A stretch of DNA of 64,000 bases from JBKEAJ01 sp047972135 (GTDB taxonomy: Bacteria; Bacteroidota; Bacteroidia; Bacteroidales; Prolixibacteraceae). Positions 52,495-61,220 of the stretch are shown here, piece after piece. The translations under genes and the position numbers were made by a program. The notes beneath the pieces were generated by a model. It was not told the origin of the DNA. It made no database searches and saw only the letters and a program-made list of their open reading frames with translations. How positions within the stretch are numbered: position 1 is the first letter of the stretch; the number at the start of each line of letters is the position of its first letter. The DNA is taken from positions 1 to 64,000 of the forward strand of contig JBKEAJ010000153.1 of NCBI GenBank assembly GCA_047972135.1, given 5' to 3'.

Positions 52495-53464
52495 TGCGCT
52501 TGTAGCCTTCCAATGGTAGTTTAATTTTATAAGTAGTCTTTTTGGGATTAGTCAACTTATTGTCTCTTAGCCAAGGATTAAATTCCTTCAGTATCTTATA
52601 GTTATAACCCAAATCATTTGCAAAAACCCCAAAGTCGCTTACCGTGGAGTCGATTGTGATATATTTTGTCTTCCATTGCGGATAGAACTCCGCTTCGGAT
52701 ATGTGAAAATTGTATAACTCAGGATTTTCCATTATCAATTTAAAACCAACAATCCTATATACATACCTCGCGGTTTCAGAGTTTAAAAGCATATTGTAGT
52801 AGGACCTGGTACTTTGCCTTTTCATCTGATTACTAAGCCCCCCGATACCACAATTATAAGCTGCGCAAACAAGTGTCCATGAGCCGAATTTATTATAAAG
52901 CCATTGTAGATGCTCGCATGCAGCTTGCGTCGACTTCTCAACATGATAGCGCTCGTCTACCTCTGAAGTAACTGTCAGCCCATGTGACTGTGCAGTACTA
53001 GACAAAAACTGCCATAGACCCGCAGCTTTTGCCGGCGAACGTGCGGTTTCATCCATCCCACTCTCGGCAACCATCAAATACTTGAAATCAGCGGGAATAT
53101 TATTCTTCTTCAAAATAGGCTCCACTATCGAAAAAAACCTCTTCGACAACTTAATATATCTCAAAGTCTGAGAATGAAAATAGGCATGCGACATCAACTC
53201 CCTGTCAAGACTCTCGTATACGTCATAATACTCAACAGGCACTTTCTCCCCTGCAAAATTCACTTCTTTAGGAATATACGAAGACCCATAATACTCTATC
53301 CCTTTTGACTCCGGAGCAGGTGTCGACCCCTTATCTTCTATTTTATTTTTTTGAACTTGTTGGCTGTCTAATCCTCCAAAATTAATGGAACTCGCTCCTA
53401 AAACAATGCAAACAACTCCAATTAGCAATACCACCTTAAAAAAACCACTCTTAATTATTGACAT
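52484..53464 (-). CDS. Lytic transglycosylase (SLT domain, MltD/MltC-like)
   Basis: 326 residues. Signal peptide or anchor near the start (VVLLIGVVCIVLGASS). The SLT domain, about residues 120-235, has the catalytic Glu in LMVAESGMDETARSPAKAAG, the GLWQFLSSTAQSHGL motif and AAYNCGIGGL. The C-terminus (YITIDSTVSDFGVFANDLGY to YKIKLPLEGY) is a weak LysM-like fold. Cuts peptidoglycan at N-acetylmuramic acid residues with anhydro product. It overlaps the convergent permease gene by 11 bp, and a terminator (53481-53515) separates it from the exb operon, so it needs its own promoter. Confidence 0.88.
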   Translation of the reverse strand: MSIIKSGFFKVVLLIGVVCIVLGASSINFGGLDSQQVQKNKIEDKGSTPAPESKGIEYYGSSYIPKEVNFAGEKVPVEYYDVYESLDRELMSHAYFHSQTLRYIKLSKRFFSIVEPILKKNNIPADFKYLMVAESGMDETARSPAKAAGLWQFLSSTAQSHGLTVTSEVDERYHVEKSTQAACEHLQWLYNKFGSWTLVCAAYNCGIGGLSNQMKRQSTRSYYNMLLNSETARYVYRIVGFKLIMENPELYNFHISEAEFYPQWKTKYITIDSTVSDFGVFANDLGYNYKILKEFNPWLRDNKLTNPKKTTYKIKLPLEGYKRTSR

Positions 53465-53480
53465 TAAATCTCCTTTTAAA

Positions 53481-53515
53481 ATTTAAAAGAGGGACTTAGT
53501 GTGTACAAGTCCCTC
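53481..53515 (-). terminator. Terminator of the exbB-exbD operon
   Basis: Arms gagggactt (53489-53497) and aagtccctc (53507-53515), 9 bp and perfect; on the minus strand the stem is followed by TTTTAAATTTT. Confidence 0.8.
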
Positions 53516-53546
53516 AATGATAACAATCTTGTTCGATAGCTTAGAA

Positions 53547-54014
53547 CTATTGACTCTTCTTTCGAGAAGAGTACAATATGCGTAAGGCCGAAACTTTTCT
53601 CATTTCTTGCTTTACGTCTGTTACTATACCCATTCTTACGTTCTCGTCAACCTTTAAGGCCGTCGTAAAAGCGCCCTTTGCATTCTCCTCAACGGCTTCA
53701 CGCTCCCCATCAAGATAGGTGCCGACATCTTGCAGTCGCGAAAACTGATCGTTAAGCTGAATCCTCGGAGCTGTACCATAAGCCTGAACAAAGGCCTTTT
53801 TCGGTGCTCCTACGTAGATATAGCTTATTGGCGTATTCTTCTTCATCTTGGTGACTTCCGTTGCATTTGGCACTGTGATATCTACATTGACAGTCACTTC
53901 ACGCATGGAAGTACTAACCATGAAGAAAAACAGCAGCATGAACACGATATCCGGAAGAGATGCCGTTGATATGGCCGGTAAGTCTTTGTTATCGCCTTTT
54001 TTAAATCTAGACAT
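53547..54014 (-). CDS. exbD: ExbD/TolR-family biopolymer transport protein (second)
   Basis: 155 residues. Short basic start (MSRFKKGDNKDLPAISTASL), one membrane helix with the conserved Asp in PDIVFMLLFFFMVSTSM (residues about 22-40), then a periplasmic domain with VRMGIVTDVKQEMRKVSALRI. With ExbB it turns proton flow into work on TonB-like proteins. The first of the pair is 13 bp upstream. The Asp in the membrane helix is present, so it could be active. Confidence 0.9.
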   Translation of the reverse strand: MSRFKKGDNKDLPAISTASLPDIVFMLLFFFMVSTSMREVTVNVDITVPNATEVTKMKKNTPISYIYVGAPKKAFVQAYGTAPRIQLNDQFSRLQDVGTYLDGEREAVEENAKGAFTTALKVDENVRMGIVTDVKQEMRKVSALRILYSSRKKSQ

Positions 54015-54027
54015 AATTTACCTCCTT

Positions 54028-54585
54028 TTATTTATTTGGTTCTGCTTCCGAAATCGGAGCCTTAATATAGTCCTTTATTGCCTTCTCCTGATCTTCATCA
54101 AGCTCTGTAAAAGGCTTTCCGAACTCCTTAATAGACACCTCATTTCTTACCTCGTTAACAGCTGCAACTAACTCGTTTTGCACCTCAAGATAGGCTTTGT
54201 AATGAGTGCCGACATCATTCTGTAGAGATATAATGCCCTGAGGAACATCGCGAACTCCCAAGTTTTTTATTTCTTCCGATTTTACCTCCGGTAGCTCTTT
54301 CGAGTTATTGGGATTTAATATGAACTCCTTGGCTGCCTCTTTAAGCTTACTGATATCCATATACTCATTCTCTACGAGCAACTGGTCATCTTTACTAACC
54401 AAGACCACAAATAGATTACGCTCCTTTACCTCTGTCTTCACACCCGTATCGGGTGCCAACTCTGGAAGCACTCGCAATAGTCCTTGATCAACGTCCATCG
54501 TGGTGGTAACCAAGAAAAATATTAGCAACATAAAAGCAATATCCGCTAATGATGCTGCCGGGACTTCCGGTGTTTTACTTGCCAT
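54028..54585 (-). CDS. exbD: ExbD/TolR-family biopolymer transport protein (first)
   Basis: 185 residues. MASKTPEVPAASLADIAFMLLIFFLVTTTMDVDQG: membrane helix with conserved Asp at about residue 15. The periplasmic domain is longer than that of the second copy, with an insert of Lys/Glu-rich helix (residues 60-130). The two ExbD proteins in one operon are usual in Bacteroidota. Confidence 0.88.
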   Translation of the reverse strand: MASKTPEVPAASLADIAFMLLIFFLVTTTMDVDQGLLRVLPELAPDTGVKTEVKERNLFVVLVSKDDQLLVENEYMDISKLKEAAKEFILNPNNSKELPEVKSEEIKNLGVRDVPQGIISLQNDVGTHYKAYLEVQNELVAAVNEVRNEVSIKEFGKPFTELDEDQEKAIKDYIKAPISEAEPNK

Positions 54586-54614
54586 AATATTTTATTTTAC
54601 CACGATTAATAATT

Positions 54615-55076
54615 CTAGTTAACTGCATTCCGCACTCCTGCGAACAATAGAGACACGATTGATATGCCTAATGCCGCAGTTGCTACATAAACAATGGCAC
54701 CCGAAACCTTAATAAGATCTGGTGTCAAACTATTACTATCAATCATCTGTTTTATACTGGGAGTTTCTGTAATTGTTGAATCTGCCATCGAATAGCAAAT
54801 AAATACTACTATTGCCACAACAGCAAAAATAGCTACTACGCCTATCAATTGCTTAGGATTACCTATTATCTGGATTACCCCTACAACCACTGCTGCAAGA
54901 GCTCCTACAACCAACAAAAATATACTCCAATTTATTGCATTCAGAACTACCCCTTGATGCTCTGCTCGATTTGCCGATTCTAAGCCTTCAATATTCTTGA
55001 AAATCATAAAAACCAATACAACCGAAATCAACATCAAGGCTCCGAGCACAATATTAAATATTAATTGCTTACTCAT
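54615..55076 (-). CDS. Membrane protein of unknown function in the exb operon
   Basis: 153 residues with four membrane helices (IVLGALMLISVVLVFMIF, AINWSIFLLVVGALAAVVVG, GVVAIFAVVAIVVFICYS, VYVATAALGISIVSLLFAGV). No motif recognised. It sits between exbB (10 bp) and exbD (29 bp), so it is very likely part of the same complex or its regulation. The family is known from Bacteroidota exb loci but has no assigned function that I can name. Confidence 0.65.
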   Translation of the reverse strand: MSKQLIFNIVLGALMLISVVLVFMIFKNIEGLESANRAEHQGVVLNAINWSIFLLVVGALAAVVVGVIQIIGNPKQLIGVVAIFAVVAIVVFICYSMADSTITETPSIKQMIDSNSLTPDLIKVSGAIVYVATAALGISIVSLLFAGVRNAVN

Positions 55077-55086
55077 AATCTGATTC

Positions 55087-55854
55087 TTAGTTGTTTTTAT
55101 GTTTAATCAAGATGTCAACAAAAGATATAGATGCGTCTTCCATGCTGTTGGTAATACTCTCTATTCTCGCAACACAATAGTTGTAGAATACCTGAAGAAT
55201 AATCGCAACAATAAGACCCGATACCGTTGTGATAAGTGCAACCTTAATACCGCGTGCCACAAGTGTCGGACTGATATCTCCCGCTTTCTCGATTGAATCG
55301 AAAGCGTCGATCATACCAATTACTGTTCCCATAAATCCAAGCATCGGCGCAAGTGCAATAAACAACGCAATCCAACTGAGATTCCTCTCTAACTGTCCAA
55401 CCATTACTCCGCCATAAGCAGTAACAGACTTCTCTACAACGTCCAAGCCTTCGTCTGCACGGTCTAAACCTTGATAGTAAATAGAAGCAACAGGCCCTCT
55501 CGTATTTCTACATACCTCCTTAGCTTCCTCAATACCTCCTCTCTCAAGAGCATCCTCTACTTTCCTTAGCAACTTCTTGTTGTTGGATGTCGCAAATGCA
55601 AGGTAAATCACTCTCTCAATGGCAAATGCCAATCCCAATACAAGTGTCAATAGTACAAAGGACATAAATATAGGCCCTCCCTCTATAAACTTGATAACAA
55701 TCTCGTTTAGTAGTCCCCTATTGGCTTCTTCTGTTTTTGTAGGATCTAAATCAGACGCATTCTGAACGAAGGCTCCAACCGAAGCAAAAACTGCGTTCGA
55801 CGCAGATACAAAAAACACCCAAACGAGCGTTAATAGCATAAATAGCTTTTTCAT
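55087..55854 (-). CDS. exbB: MotA/TolQ/ExbB proton-channel family protein
   Basis: 255 residues. N-terminal signal-like segment (MKKLFMLLTLVWVFFVSASN), then the MotA/TolQ/ExbB fold: helix about 60-80 (FMSFVLLTLVLGLAFAIERVI), GLDVVEKSVTAYGGVMVGQLERNLSWIALFIALAPMLGFMGTVIGMIDAFDSI (near 140-185, split here into motifs such as LAPMLGFMGTVIGMI) and ALITTVSGLIVAIILQVFYN near 215. First gene of the operon exbB-X-exbD-exbD, upstream of it a possible promoter at 56019-56053. Confidence 0.9.
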   Translation of the reverse strand: MKKLFMLLTLVWVFFVSASNAVFASVGAFVQNASDLDPTKTEEANRGLLNEIVIKFIEGGPIFMSFVLLTLVLGLAFAIERVIYLAFATSNNKKLLRKVEDALERGGIEEAKEVCRNTRGPVASIYYQGLDRADEGLDVVEKSVTAYGGVMVGQLERNLSWIALFIALAPMLGFMGTVIGMIDAFDSIEKAGDISPTLVARGIKVALITTVSGLIVAIILQVFYNYCVARIESITNSMEDASISFVDILIKHKNN

Positions 55855-56213
55855 TACAACTTTTTTTTAATTAATACTTATTCTTTTATCTAATAATTTA
55901 TTGCTCCATATCATTTTCACTGCGTGAAAGTAATGCTTTTTCTTTAATATCAAATGCAAAATAACAAATTATTTATGAAATTATTAAGTAATCATTACCT
56001 TGCAGGTCAAAACTAGAACAAAGTTATCAAAATTGCAAATATTTATGCCCAAAATCACTATTAAAATTTTATTGCTACCTTTTATACATGCCAGACAATA
56101 TCCTACATATCAATGAATTAATTACAAAAACTATCAATGAAATATTTTATCCCTATTAATTTGTTTCGTGATATTATGCTCTCTTTTTTCCAATTTACTA
56201 GCATCATCTCCTT
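55855..56213. other. 359-bp intergenic region upstream of exbB
   Basis: Very AT-rich. On the minus strand a TAACTTTG box (56019-56026) with a TTTG (56050-56053) 23 bp upstream gives a possible exbB promoter with a long leader; another TAGTTTTG lies at 56008-56015. A small hairpin TTTCAC-tgc-GTGAAA (55915-55929) falls in that leader. No gene seen. Confidence 0.4.
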
Positions 56214-56753
56214 TCATGTGAACCTATTCAGCCTCTTAGTCTGTATTCGGCATGCCGCAGCTATGGATTTTTCCTCCTGAGAACCTATAATCTGAAACTC
56301 CGTGATAATTTCATTTTTCAACTCAGGATATTTCAAAACTATGTTGGTGGCAACATGCATGGCATTAACTCGTACAGCCTTGGGAAACACCTGACTTTTG
56401 AATATCTTGCTGCAAAATTCGAGAAATTTGCCATCTTCATCTTCCGTGTACTCCATGTCAGTCAGGGTTCTGAGCAGACCTCTGAGCAGCCCAAACGAAC
56501 ACTCATTTGCTGATTGCAAGAGAAAGGATATTAACCGGGGAGCGAAACTTTGCAACATTGGACTGTTCGCATCTGCTACTTTTGTAAGCACCCATGCAGC
56601 CCGCCAACTTGCGTCTTGACTGTCTTTGTTGGTGGCAATATGTACTAACTCCGCTATCGCACTGGGAGTATCTATAGCCATTTCTGCGAGAACTGAAACA
56701 GGTATTTCCGTTCTCTCCGCCTGCCATAGAAACTCCTTTAGCTCGGGAAACAT
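56214..56753 (-). CDS. HEAT-like hypothetical protein
   Basis: 179 residues, no signal peptide. Helical hairpins such as MAIDTPSAIAELVHIATNK, DASWRAAWVLTKVADAN, MLQSFAPRLISFLLQ and VRVNAMHVATNIVLKYPELK resemble HEAT or armadillo repeats; function unknown. It starts 1 bp after the aspS stop, so the two are cotranscribed. Confidence 0.6.
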   Translation of the reverse strand: MFPELKEFLWQAERTEIPVSVLAEMAIDTPSAIAELVHIATNKDSQDASWRAAWVLTKVADANSPMLQSFAPRLISFLLQSANECSFGLLRGLLRTLTDMEYTEDEDGKFLEFCSKIFKSQVFPKAVRVNAMHVATNIVLKYPELKNEIITEFQIIGSQEEKSIAAACRIQTKRLNRFT

Positions 56754-56754
56754 T

Positions 56755-58503
56755 CTAAGACTTTTTAAGTTGAAGCATCAACTCGTCTAACTGCTCAAGC
56801 GCAATGTCAGACGGAGAGTCTATCATTACGTCTCTGCCTGCGTTATTTTTGGGGAAAGCTATAACATCTCGGATTGAATCTAAGCCTGCAAACAACGACA
56901 CCAGCCTGTCGAAACCAAAGGCAATACCGCCGTGTGGTGGTGCTCCGTATTTGAATGCATCCATTAGAAAGCCAAACTGCGCCTGCGCTTCATCCTTTGT
57001 GAAACCCAAGACCTTGAACATTTTTGATTGAAGCTCGGAATCAAAAATTCTAATTGACCCTCCTCCTATCTCTACCCCATTGATTACCAAATCATAAGCA
57101 TTGGCATTCACCTTGCCCGGATCTGTATCCAACAAGTCTATATGTTCTTTTTTAGGCGAGGTGAATGGATGGTGCATAGCATAGAAACGCTTGCTATCTT
57201 CGTCCCACTCCAATAGCGGGAAGTCGATTACCCACAGAGGTTTAAATGTGCTTTTGTCCATAAGTCCCATCCTTCGTCCCATCTCTAAGCGCAACTCGCT
57301 AAGTGCCTTGATATTAGAATGCTTGTCGCCCGAAAGTACAAGTATTAAATCGCCATGATTAGCACCACACTTATCCGCCCATTTCTTTAAATCTTCCTGA
57401 GAGTAGAATTTGTCGACAGACGATTTGAAAGTGCCATCTTTATTGCATTTCACATATACTAAGCCTTTTGCTCCAACCTGAGGACGTTTTACCCAATCAG
57501 TCAGCCCGTCAAGCTCCTTCCGTGTATATTCTGAGCAGCCTTTCGCACATATCGACCCAATGTGTTCAGCATCGTCGAACACCTTGAAGTCCCTACCTTT
57601 TACCACTTCCGTAAAGTCGTTGAGATGCATCTCAAAACGAGTGTCGGGCTTGTCGTTGCCATATTTCTCAAACGCCTCAGCATAGGTCATGCGGGGAAAC
57701 TCAACCAGCTCCACATCCATTACTTTCTTAAACAGAAATCTTATGAGACCCTCGAAAGTACTCAGTATATCCTCTTGATCAACAAAAGACATTTCGCAGT
57801 CTATTTGTGTAAACTCAGGCTGACGGTCGGCGCGTAAGTCCTCGTCTCTGAAACATTTGACTATCTGAAAATACCTGTCGAATCCCGAAACCATCAACAG
57901 CTGTTTGAAGGTCTGTGGCGATTGTGGCAGAGCATAAAATTTACCCTCATTAACCCTCGACGGTACAACAAAATCACGTGCACCCTCAGGAGTAGATTTT
58001 ATTAAGACAGGTGTTTCTACTTCAATGAAGTTAAGACTGTCCATATAGTTGCGCGTAGCAATTGCAAGTTTTGAACGAAGTTCCAAATTCCTTCTCACAG
58101 GCGTTCTTCTTAAATCTAAATACCTGTATTTCATCCTAATATCATCGCCTCCATCGCTTTCGTCTTCAATGGTGAACGGCGGCGTTTCGGAAGAGTTGAG
58201 AATATTTAAATCTTGTACCTCAACTTCTATGCTGCCCGTCGGAATTTTATCGTTCTTACTACTACGCTCCCTTGTCGTTCCCGTAGCTTGTATAACAAAC
58301 TCTCGCCCCAATGACTCCACTATTTCTCTGACCTTATCGTCGGAATTTTCTTCAACTACTAATTGAGTTATCCCATATCTGTCGCGAAGGTCGATAAAAC
58401 TCATGCCTCCAAGCTTTCGCAACTTTTGCACCCAACCGGCAAGTGTTACTTTCTTACCAATATTTTCTTTACGGAGTTCCCCGCAATTGTGTGTTCTGTA
58501 CAT
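56755..58503 (-). CDS. aspS: Aspartyl-tRNA synthetase
   Basis: 582 residues from ATG at 58503 ([16 protein letters not shown]). Anticodon-binding OB fold at the N-terminus ([14 protein letters not shown]), motif 2 [18 protein letters not shown] near 215-232, the inserted GAD domain (about 300-430), and motif 3 [15 protein letters not shown] near 545. Normal bacterial length. The frame extends 28 codons upstream but those codons cover the promoter (58532-58539). Confidence 0.96.
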   Translation of the reverse strand: MYRTHNCGELRKENIGKKVTLAGWVQKLRKLGGMSFIDLRDRYGITQLVVEENSDDKVREIVESLGREFVIQATGTTRERSSKNDKIPTGSIEVEVQDLNILNSSETPPFTIEDESDGGDDIRMKYRYLDLRRTPVRRNLELRSKLAIATRNYMDSLNFIEVETPVLIKSTPEGARDFVVPSRVNEGKFYALPQSPQTFKQLLMVSGFDRYFQIVKCFRDEDLRADRQPEFTQIDCEMSFVDQEDILSTFEGLIRFLFKKVMDVELVEFPRMTYAEAFEKYGNDKPDTRFEMHLNDFTEVVKGRDFKVFDDAEHIGSICAKGCSEYTRKELDGLTDWVKRPQVGAKGLVYVKCNKDGTFKSSVDKFYSQEDLKKWADKCGANHGDLILVLSGDKHSNIKALSELRLEMGRRMGLMDKSTFKPLWVIDFPLLEWDEDSKRFYAMHHPFTSPKKEHIDLLDTDPGKVNANAYDLVINGVEIGGGSIRIFDSELQSKMFKVLGFTKDEAQAQFGFLMDAFKYGAPPHGGIAFGFDRLVSLFAGLDSIRDVIAFPKNNAGRDVMIDSPSDIALEQLDELMLQLKKS

Positions 58504-58531
58504 CTTAGTATATGTGTATATGTTTATGATG

Positions 58532-58539
58532 CAAAAGTA
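58532..58539 (-). promoter_or_regulatory. -7 box of the aspS promoter
   Basis: TACTTTTG on the minus strand, a full TAnnTTTG match, 28 bp before the aspS ATG. No obvious -33 TTTG. Confidence 0.5.
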
Positions 58540-58639
58540 AGATATTGTCCGTAAACTAGTAAATTTACTTTGAAAAAAGTCTGCCATCCACAGAATTTCC
58601 CATACCTGCCAAACTCATAGAAAAAATCTATAGAAATAA

Positions 58640-58672
58640 ATACGCATCATACGAGTATTATGCGTATGTTTG
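58640..58672 (+). promoter_or_regulatory. Operator-like palindrome overlapping the -7 box of the rrf2-cysK operon
   Basis: Inverted repeat ATACGCAT (58640-58647) and ATGCGTAT (58660-58667), with an inner ATACGAGTAT also a palindrome. The -7 box TATGTTTG (58665-58672) overlaps its right arm. Start codon at 58691. The place suits autorepression by the Rrf2 protein. Confidence 0.6.
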
Positions 58673-58690
58673 TAGAAAATTTATTTGTAG

Positions 58691-59095
58691 ATGGACATAT
58701 CAAACAAGGCAAAAACAGCACTACTAGCTCTTATAGAGGTGTATAGGGACAAGAGTGGGCAACCCACCCAAATAAGCTATGTAGCCGAGAACATCGAGGT
58801 ATCCAAACGAAGCCTCGAAAGCATTTTTTCATCTCTAAAGCATTCGGGCATTTTGCATAGCGAACTCGGAAAGAGTGGTGGTTATCAGTTGGCTAAGTCC
58901 GCAAATTCCATAAGCGTGTTGGATGTCGTGAACGTATTTGATACTGTCGACCACAAAGCATTAGAGTACGATGATAAGTTGCATACACTGAAAGAGGCGT
59001 ACTTGATAATAAATAATTTCATAAGTAAGACCTTATCAGAAATTACTCTTGAGATTTTGGCAAAAGAAAGGGAAACATATATATACACCATATAA
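58691..59095 (+). CDS. Rrf2-family transcriptional regulator without cysteines
   Basis: 134 residues. Winged helix-turn-helix: ISNKAKTALLALIEVYRDKS, ISYVAENIEVSKRSLESIFSSLK (recognition helix), and the wing GKSGGYQLAKSANSISVLDVV. The usual three Cys ligands for an iron-sulfur cluster (as in IscR, NsrR) are all missing, as the whole protein has no Cys; this resembles CymR, the cysteine metabolism repressor, which needs CysK as partner. cysK follows 12 bp downstream, so the two are likely a self-regulating cysteine-supply unit. Confidence 0.9.
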   Translation: MDISNKAKTALLALIEVYRDKSGQPTQISYVAENIEVSKRSLESIFSSLKHSGILHSELGKSGGYQLAKSANSISVLDVVNVFDTVDHKALEYDDKLHTLKEAYLIINNFISKTLSEITLEILAKERETYIYTI

Positions 59096-59107
59096 TAGTT
59101 ATAAGTT

Positions 59108-60055
59108 ATGACAAGAATTGCACAAAGTCTAACCGACTTAATCGGTAGAACACCACTGTTGGAAGTTAAGAACTACAACAAAGCACACGGAGTGGAAGCG
59201 GCATTGACCGTAAAACTTGAGTATTTTAATCCCGGAGGAAGCGTGAAAGACAGGATTGCTCTCGCTATGATTGAGGATGCAGAAAAGAGCGGTGGATTAA
59301 AGCAGGGCGGCACTATAATCGAACCCACTAGCGGTAATACCGGGATAGGGCTTGCATGGGTAGCTGCATCAAAAGGTTATAAATTGATACTGACAATGCC
59401 CGACACCATGAGCGTTGAAAGACGAAATTTGCTAAAAGCATTGGGAGCAACACTTATATTGACTCCGGGAGCAGAGGGGATGAAAGGAGCTATAAACAAG
59501 GCTGCCGAAGTAAGCAATGAAACACCGAACTCAATCGTGTTGCAGCAGTTCGACAATCCTGCAAACCCAAGAATACACAGCGAAACCACTGCCGAAGAAA
59601 TATGGAACGACACCGACGGACAGATAGATATAGTGGTCAGCGGTGTCGGCACGGGAGGCACAGCATCGGGAGTTGGAAAAGCACTGAAAGCCAAAAAGAG
59701 CGAAGTGAGGATAGTTGCTGTCGAGCCCGTAGATTCGCCAGTTATCAGCGGAGGAAATCCCGGACCACACAAAATACAGGGTATCGGAGCAGGTTTTATT
59801 CCAAAAAACTACCATGCAGAGTTTGTCGACGAAGTGTCGCAAGTAAGCAATAACGATGCAATAAAAACCAGCAGAGAACTCGCACGTACCGAAGGGCTTA
59901 TAGTCGGCATATCATCAGGGGCAGCATTGAGTGCCGCAAAAGAAATAGCAAAAAGACCAGAGAATAAAGGTAAGCGCATAGTGGCAGTATTGCCCGACAC
60001 AGGAGAAAGATACTTGTCTACAATACTCTACGACAACGAAAACCTACCGCTGTAG
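59108..60055 (+). CDS. cysK: Cysteine synthase (O-acetylserine sulfhydrylase)
   Basis: PLP enzyme making L-cysteine from O-acetylserine and sulfide. 315 residues. Motifs: IGRTPLLEVKNY, the PLP-lysine in NPGGSVKDRIA near residue 42-52, EPTSGNTGIGLAWVA near 75, the PLP-phosphate cup GVGTGGTASGVGKAL near 177, and VAVLPDTGERYLST at the C-terminus. 12 bp after the Rrf2 gene. In CymR-type systems CysK binds the regulator; the DxI-type C-terminus needed for CysE is not assessed. Confidence 0.96.
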   Translation: MTRIAQSLTDLIGRTPLLEVKNYNKAHGVEAALTVKLEYFNPGGSVKDRIALAMIEDAEKSGGLKQGGTIIEPTSGNTGIGLAWVAASKGYKLILTMPDTMSVERRNLLKALGATLILTPGAEGMKGAINKAAEVSNETPNSIVLQQFDNPANPRIHSETTAEEIWNDTDGQIDIVVSGVGTGGTASGVGKALKAKKSEVRIVAVEPVDSPVISGGNPGPHKIQGIGAGFIPKNYHAEFVDEVSQVSNNDAIKTSRELARTEGLIVGISSGAALSAAKEIAKRPENKGKRIVAVLPDTGERYLSTILYDNENLPL

Positions 60056-60202
60056 GTTGTATATTCAATTTATATTCTTGTTTTTGTAACGGCAGTTGCA
60101 GTAACCGCAGTTACTAGATACATTTCAGCTTATAATTAGAATGTTACGACTAAGGATAAGTGTTGAAATATTAATTGTCTTTTGCTTTTAAAATCTGAAT
60201 AA

Positions 60203-61219
60203 ATGAGATTCTATAATCGGGTGAATGAATTGGCAGAGCTACAGAGGATACGGAATTTATCCTTCGTCGAGCATTCGCGCATGACAGTGCTAACAGGGAG
60301 AAGGCGGATAGGCAAGACAAGTCTTGTTATGAAGTCAGTGGAGGGATTACCCTCCATCTACCTGTAGGGCGTAAGAGTGAAGCCACTCTTTGTATGGAGT
60401 TTATTCCCCTTATTGCTAGCGCCCTCAACATCTTCGTACCTAAGGAAATACGCACTTTCCGCTCGCTGTTTCAGTATCTTATGGAGTTGGCAGGCAGTAG
60501 ACCATTCGATTTGGTAATAGATGAGTTTCAGGAGTTCTATAATATCAATGAGTCAATATACAGCGATATGCAAAATATATGGGACTCTTATAGGACAAAA
60601 TCAAAAATGAATCTCATTGTCTCGGGCTCAGTGTACTCGTTGATGCACAAAATTTTCCATTCTAAGCGCTGTCTCAGGAGGTGTCAATACTCAAAGTAAA
60701 ATTGAAGCAACACTGGGAAACAAGGCGATAGGCGGGCATCTTAGACGGCTGATTGAAGACTACGGTATCATCTCTCGTAAACGCCCCATACTAGCAAAAG
60801 AAGGTAGTCATACTGTCAGATTCGAGATACACGACAAGTTCATCCGCTTTTGGTTTAACTATTTCGACCGCCATCGCTCGTTGATAGAAATTAATAACTT
60901 CCCGGGACTGCAAGAAATTATCAAAGCAGACTATTCAACATATTCGGGAAAAATGTTAGAACTTTATTTCAAACAGCAATTTGCCGAAAGCTTAGAATAT
61001 AAGAATATTGGGTCGTGGTGGGAGTCAAAAGACAAGCAAAATGAGATTGACATCGTTGCCCTGAAACTCAAAAAGAACCACGCAGTAGTGGCAGAAGTGA
61101 AACGCCAAAAGAAAAATCTTAAGCCAGAAGTATTTGCGGCAAAGGTAGAACACCTAAAACATAAACTACTGCCAAAATACCACATAGAGGCAAAATATCT
61201 ATCTTTAGAGGACATGTAG
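60203..61219 (+). pseudogene. AAA ATPase with DUF234-type C-terminal nuclease-like domain, decayed
   Basis: Frame one (from ATG 60203) has FYNRVNELAEL and the Walker A TGRRRIGKTSL, then hits TAG at 60365-60367, where a small indel (a deletion near 60363) shifts the reading. Frame two (about 60363-60699) gives GRKSEATLC, FRSLFQYLMEL and Walker B LVIDEFQEF, then IVSGSVYSLMHKIF. At about 60655 the frame jumps to ILSAVSGGVNTQSKIEATLG; compared with the family, about 130 residues are missing between these, so an internal deletion has occurred. The third part (to 61219) has FIRFWFNYFDRHRS and the PD-(D/E)XK-like NEIDIVALK and VVAEVKR. Not functional as read. Confidence 0.85.
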
Positions 61220-61220
61220 C

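Noticed and set aside
58504..58587. 28-codon N-terminal extension of aspS
   Set aside because: Includes the aspS promoter box, and AspS proteins normally begin at the [14 protein letters not shown] start.
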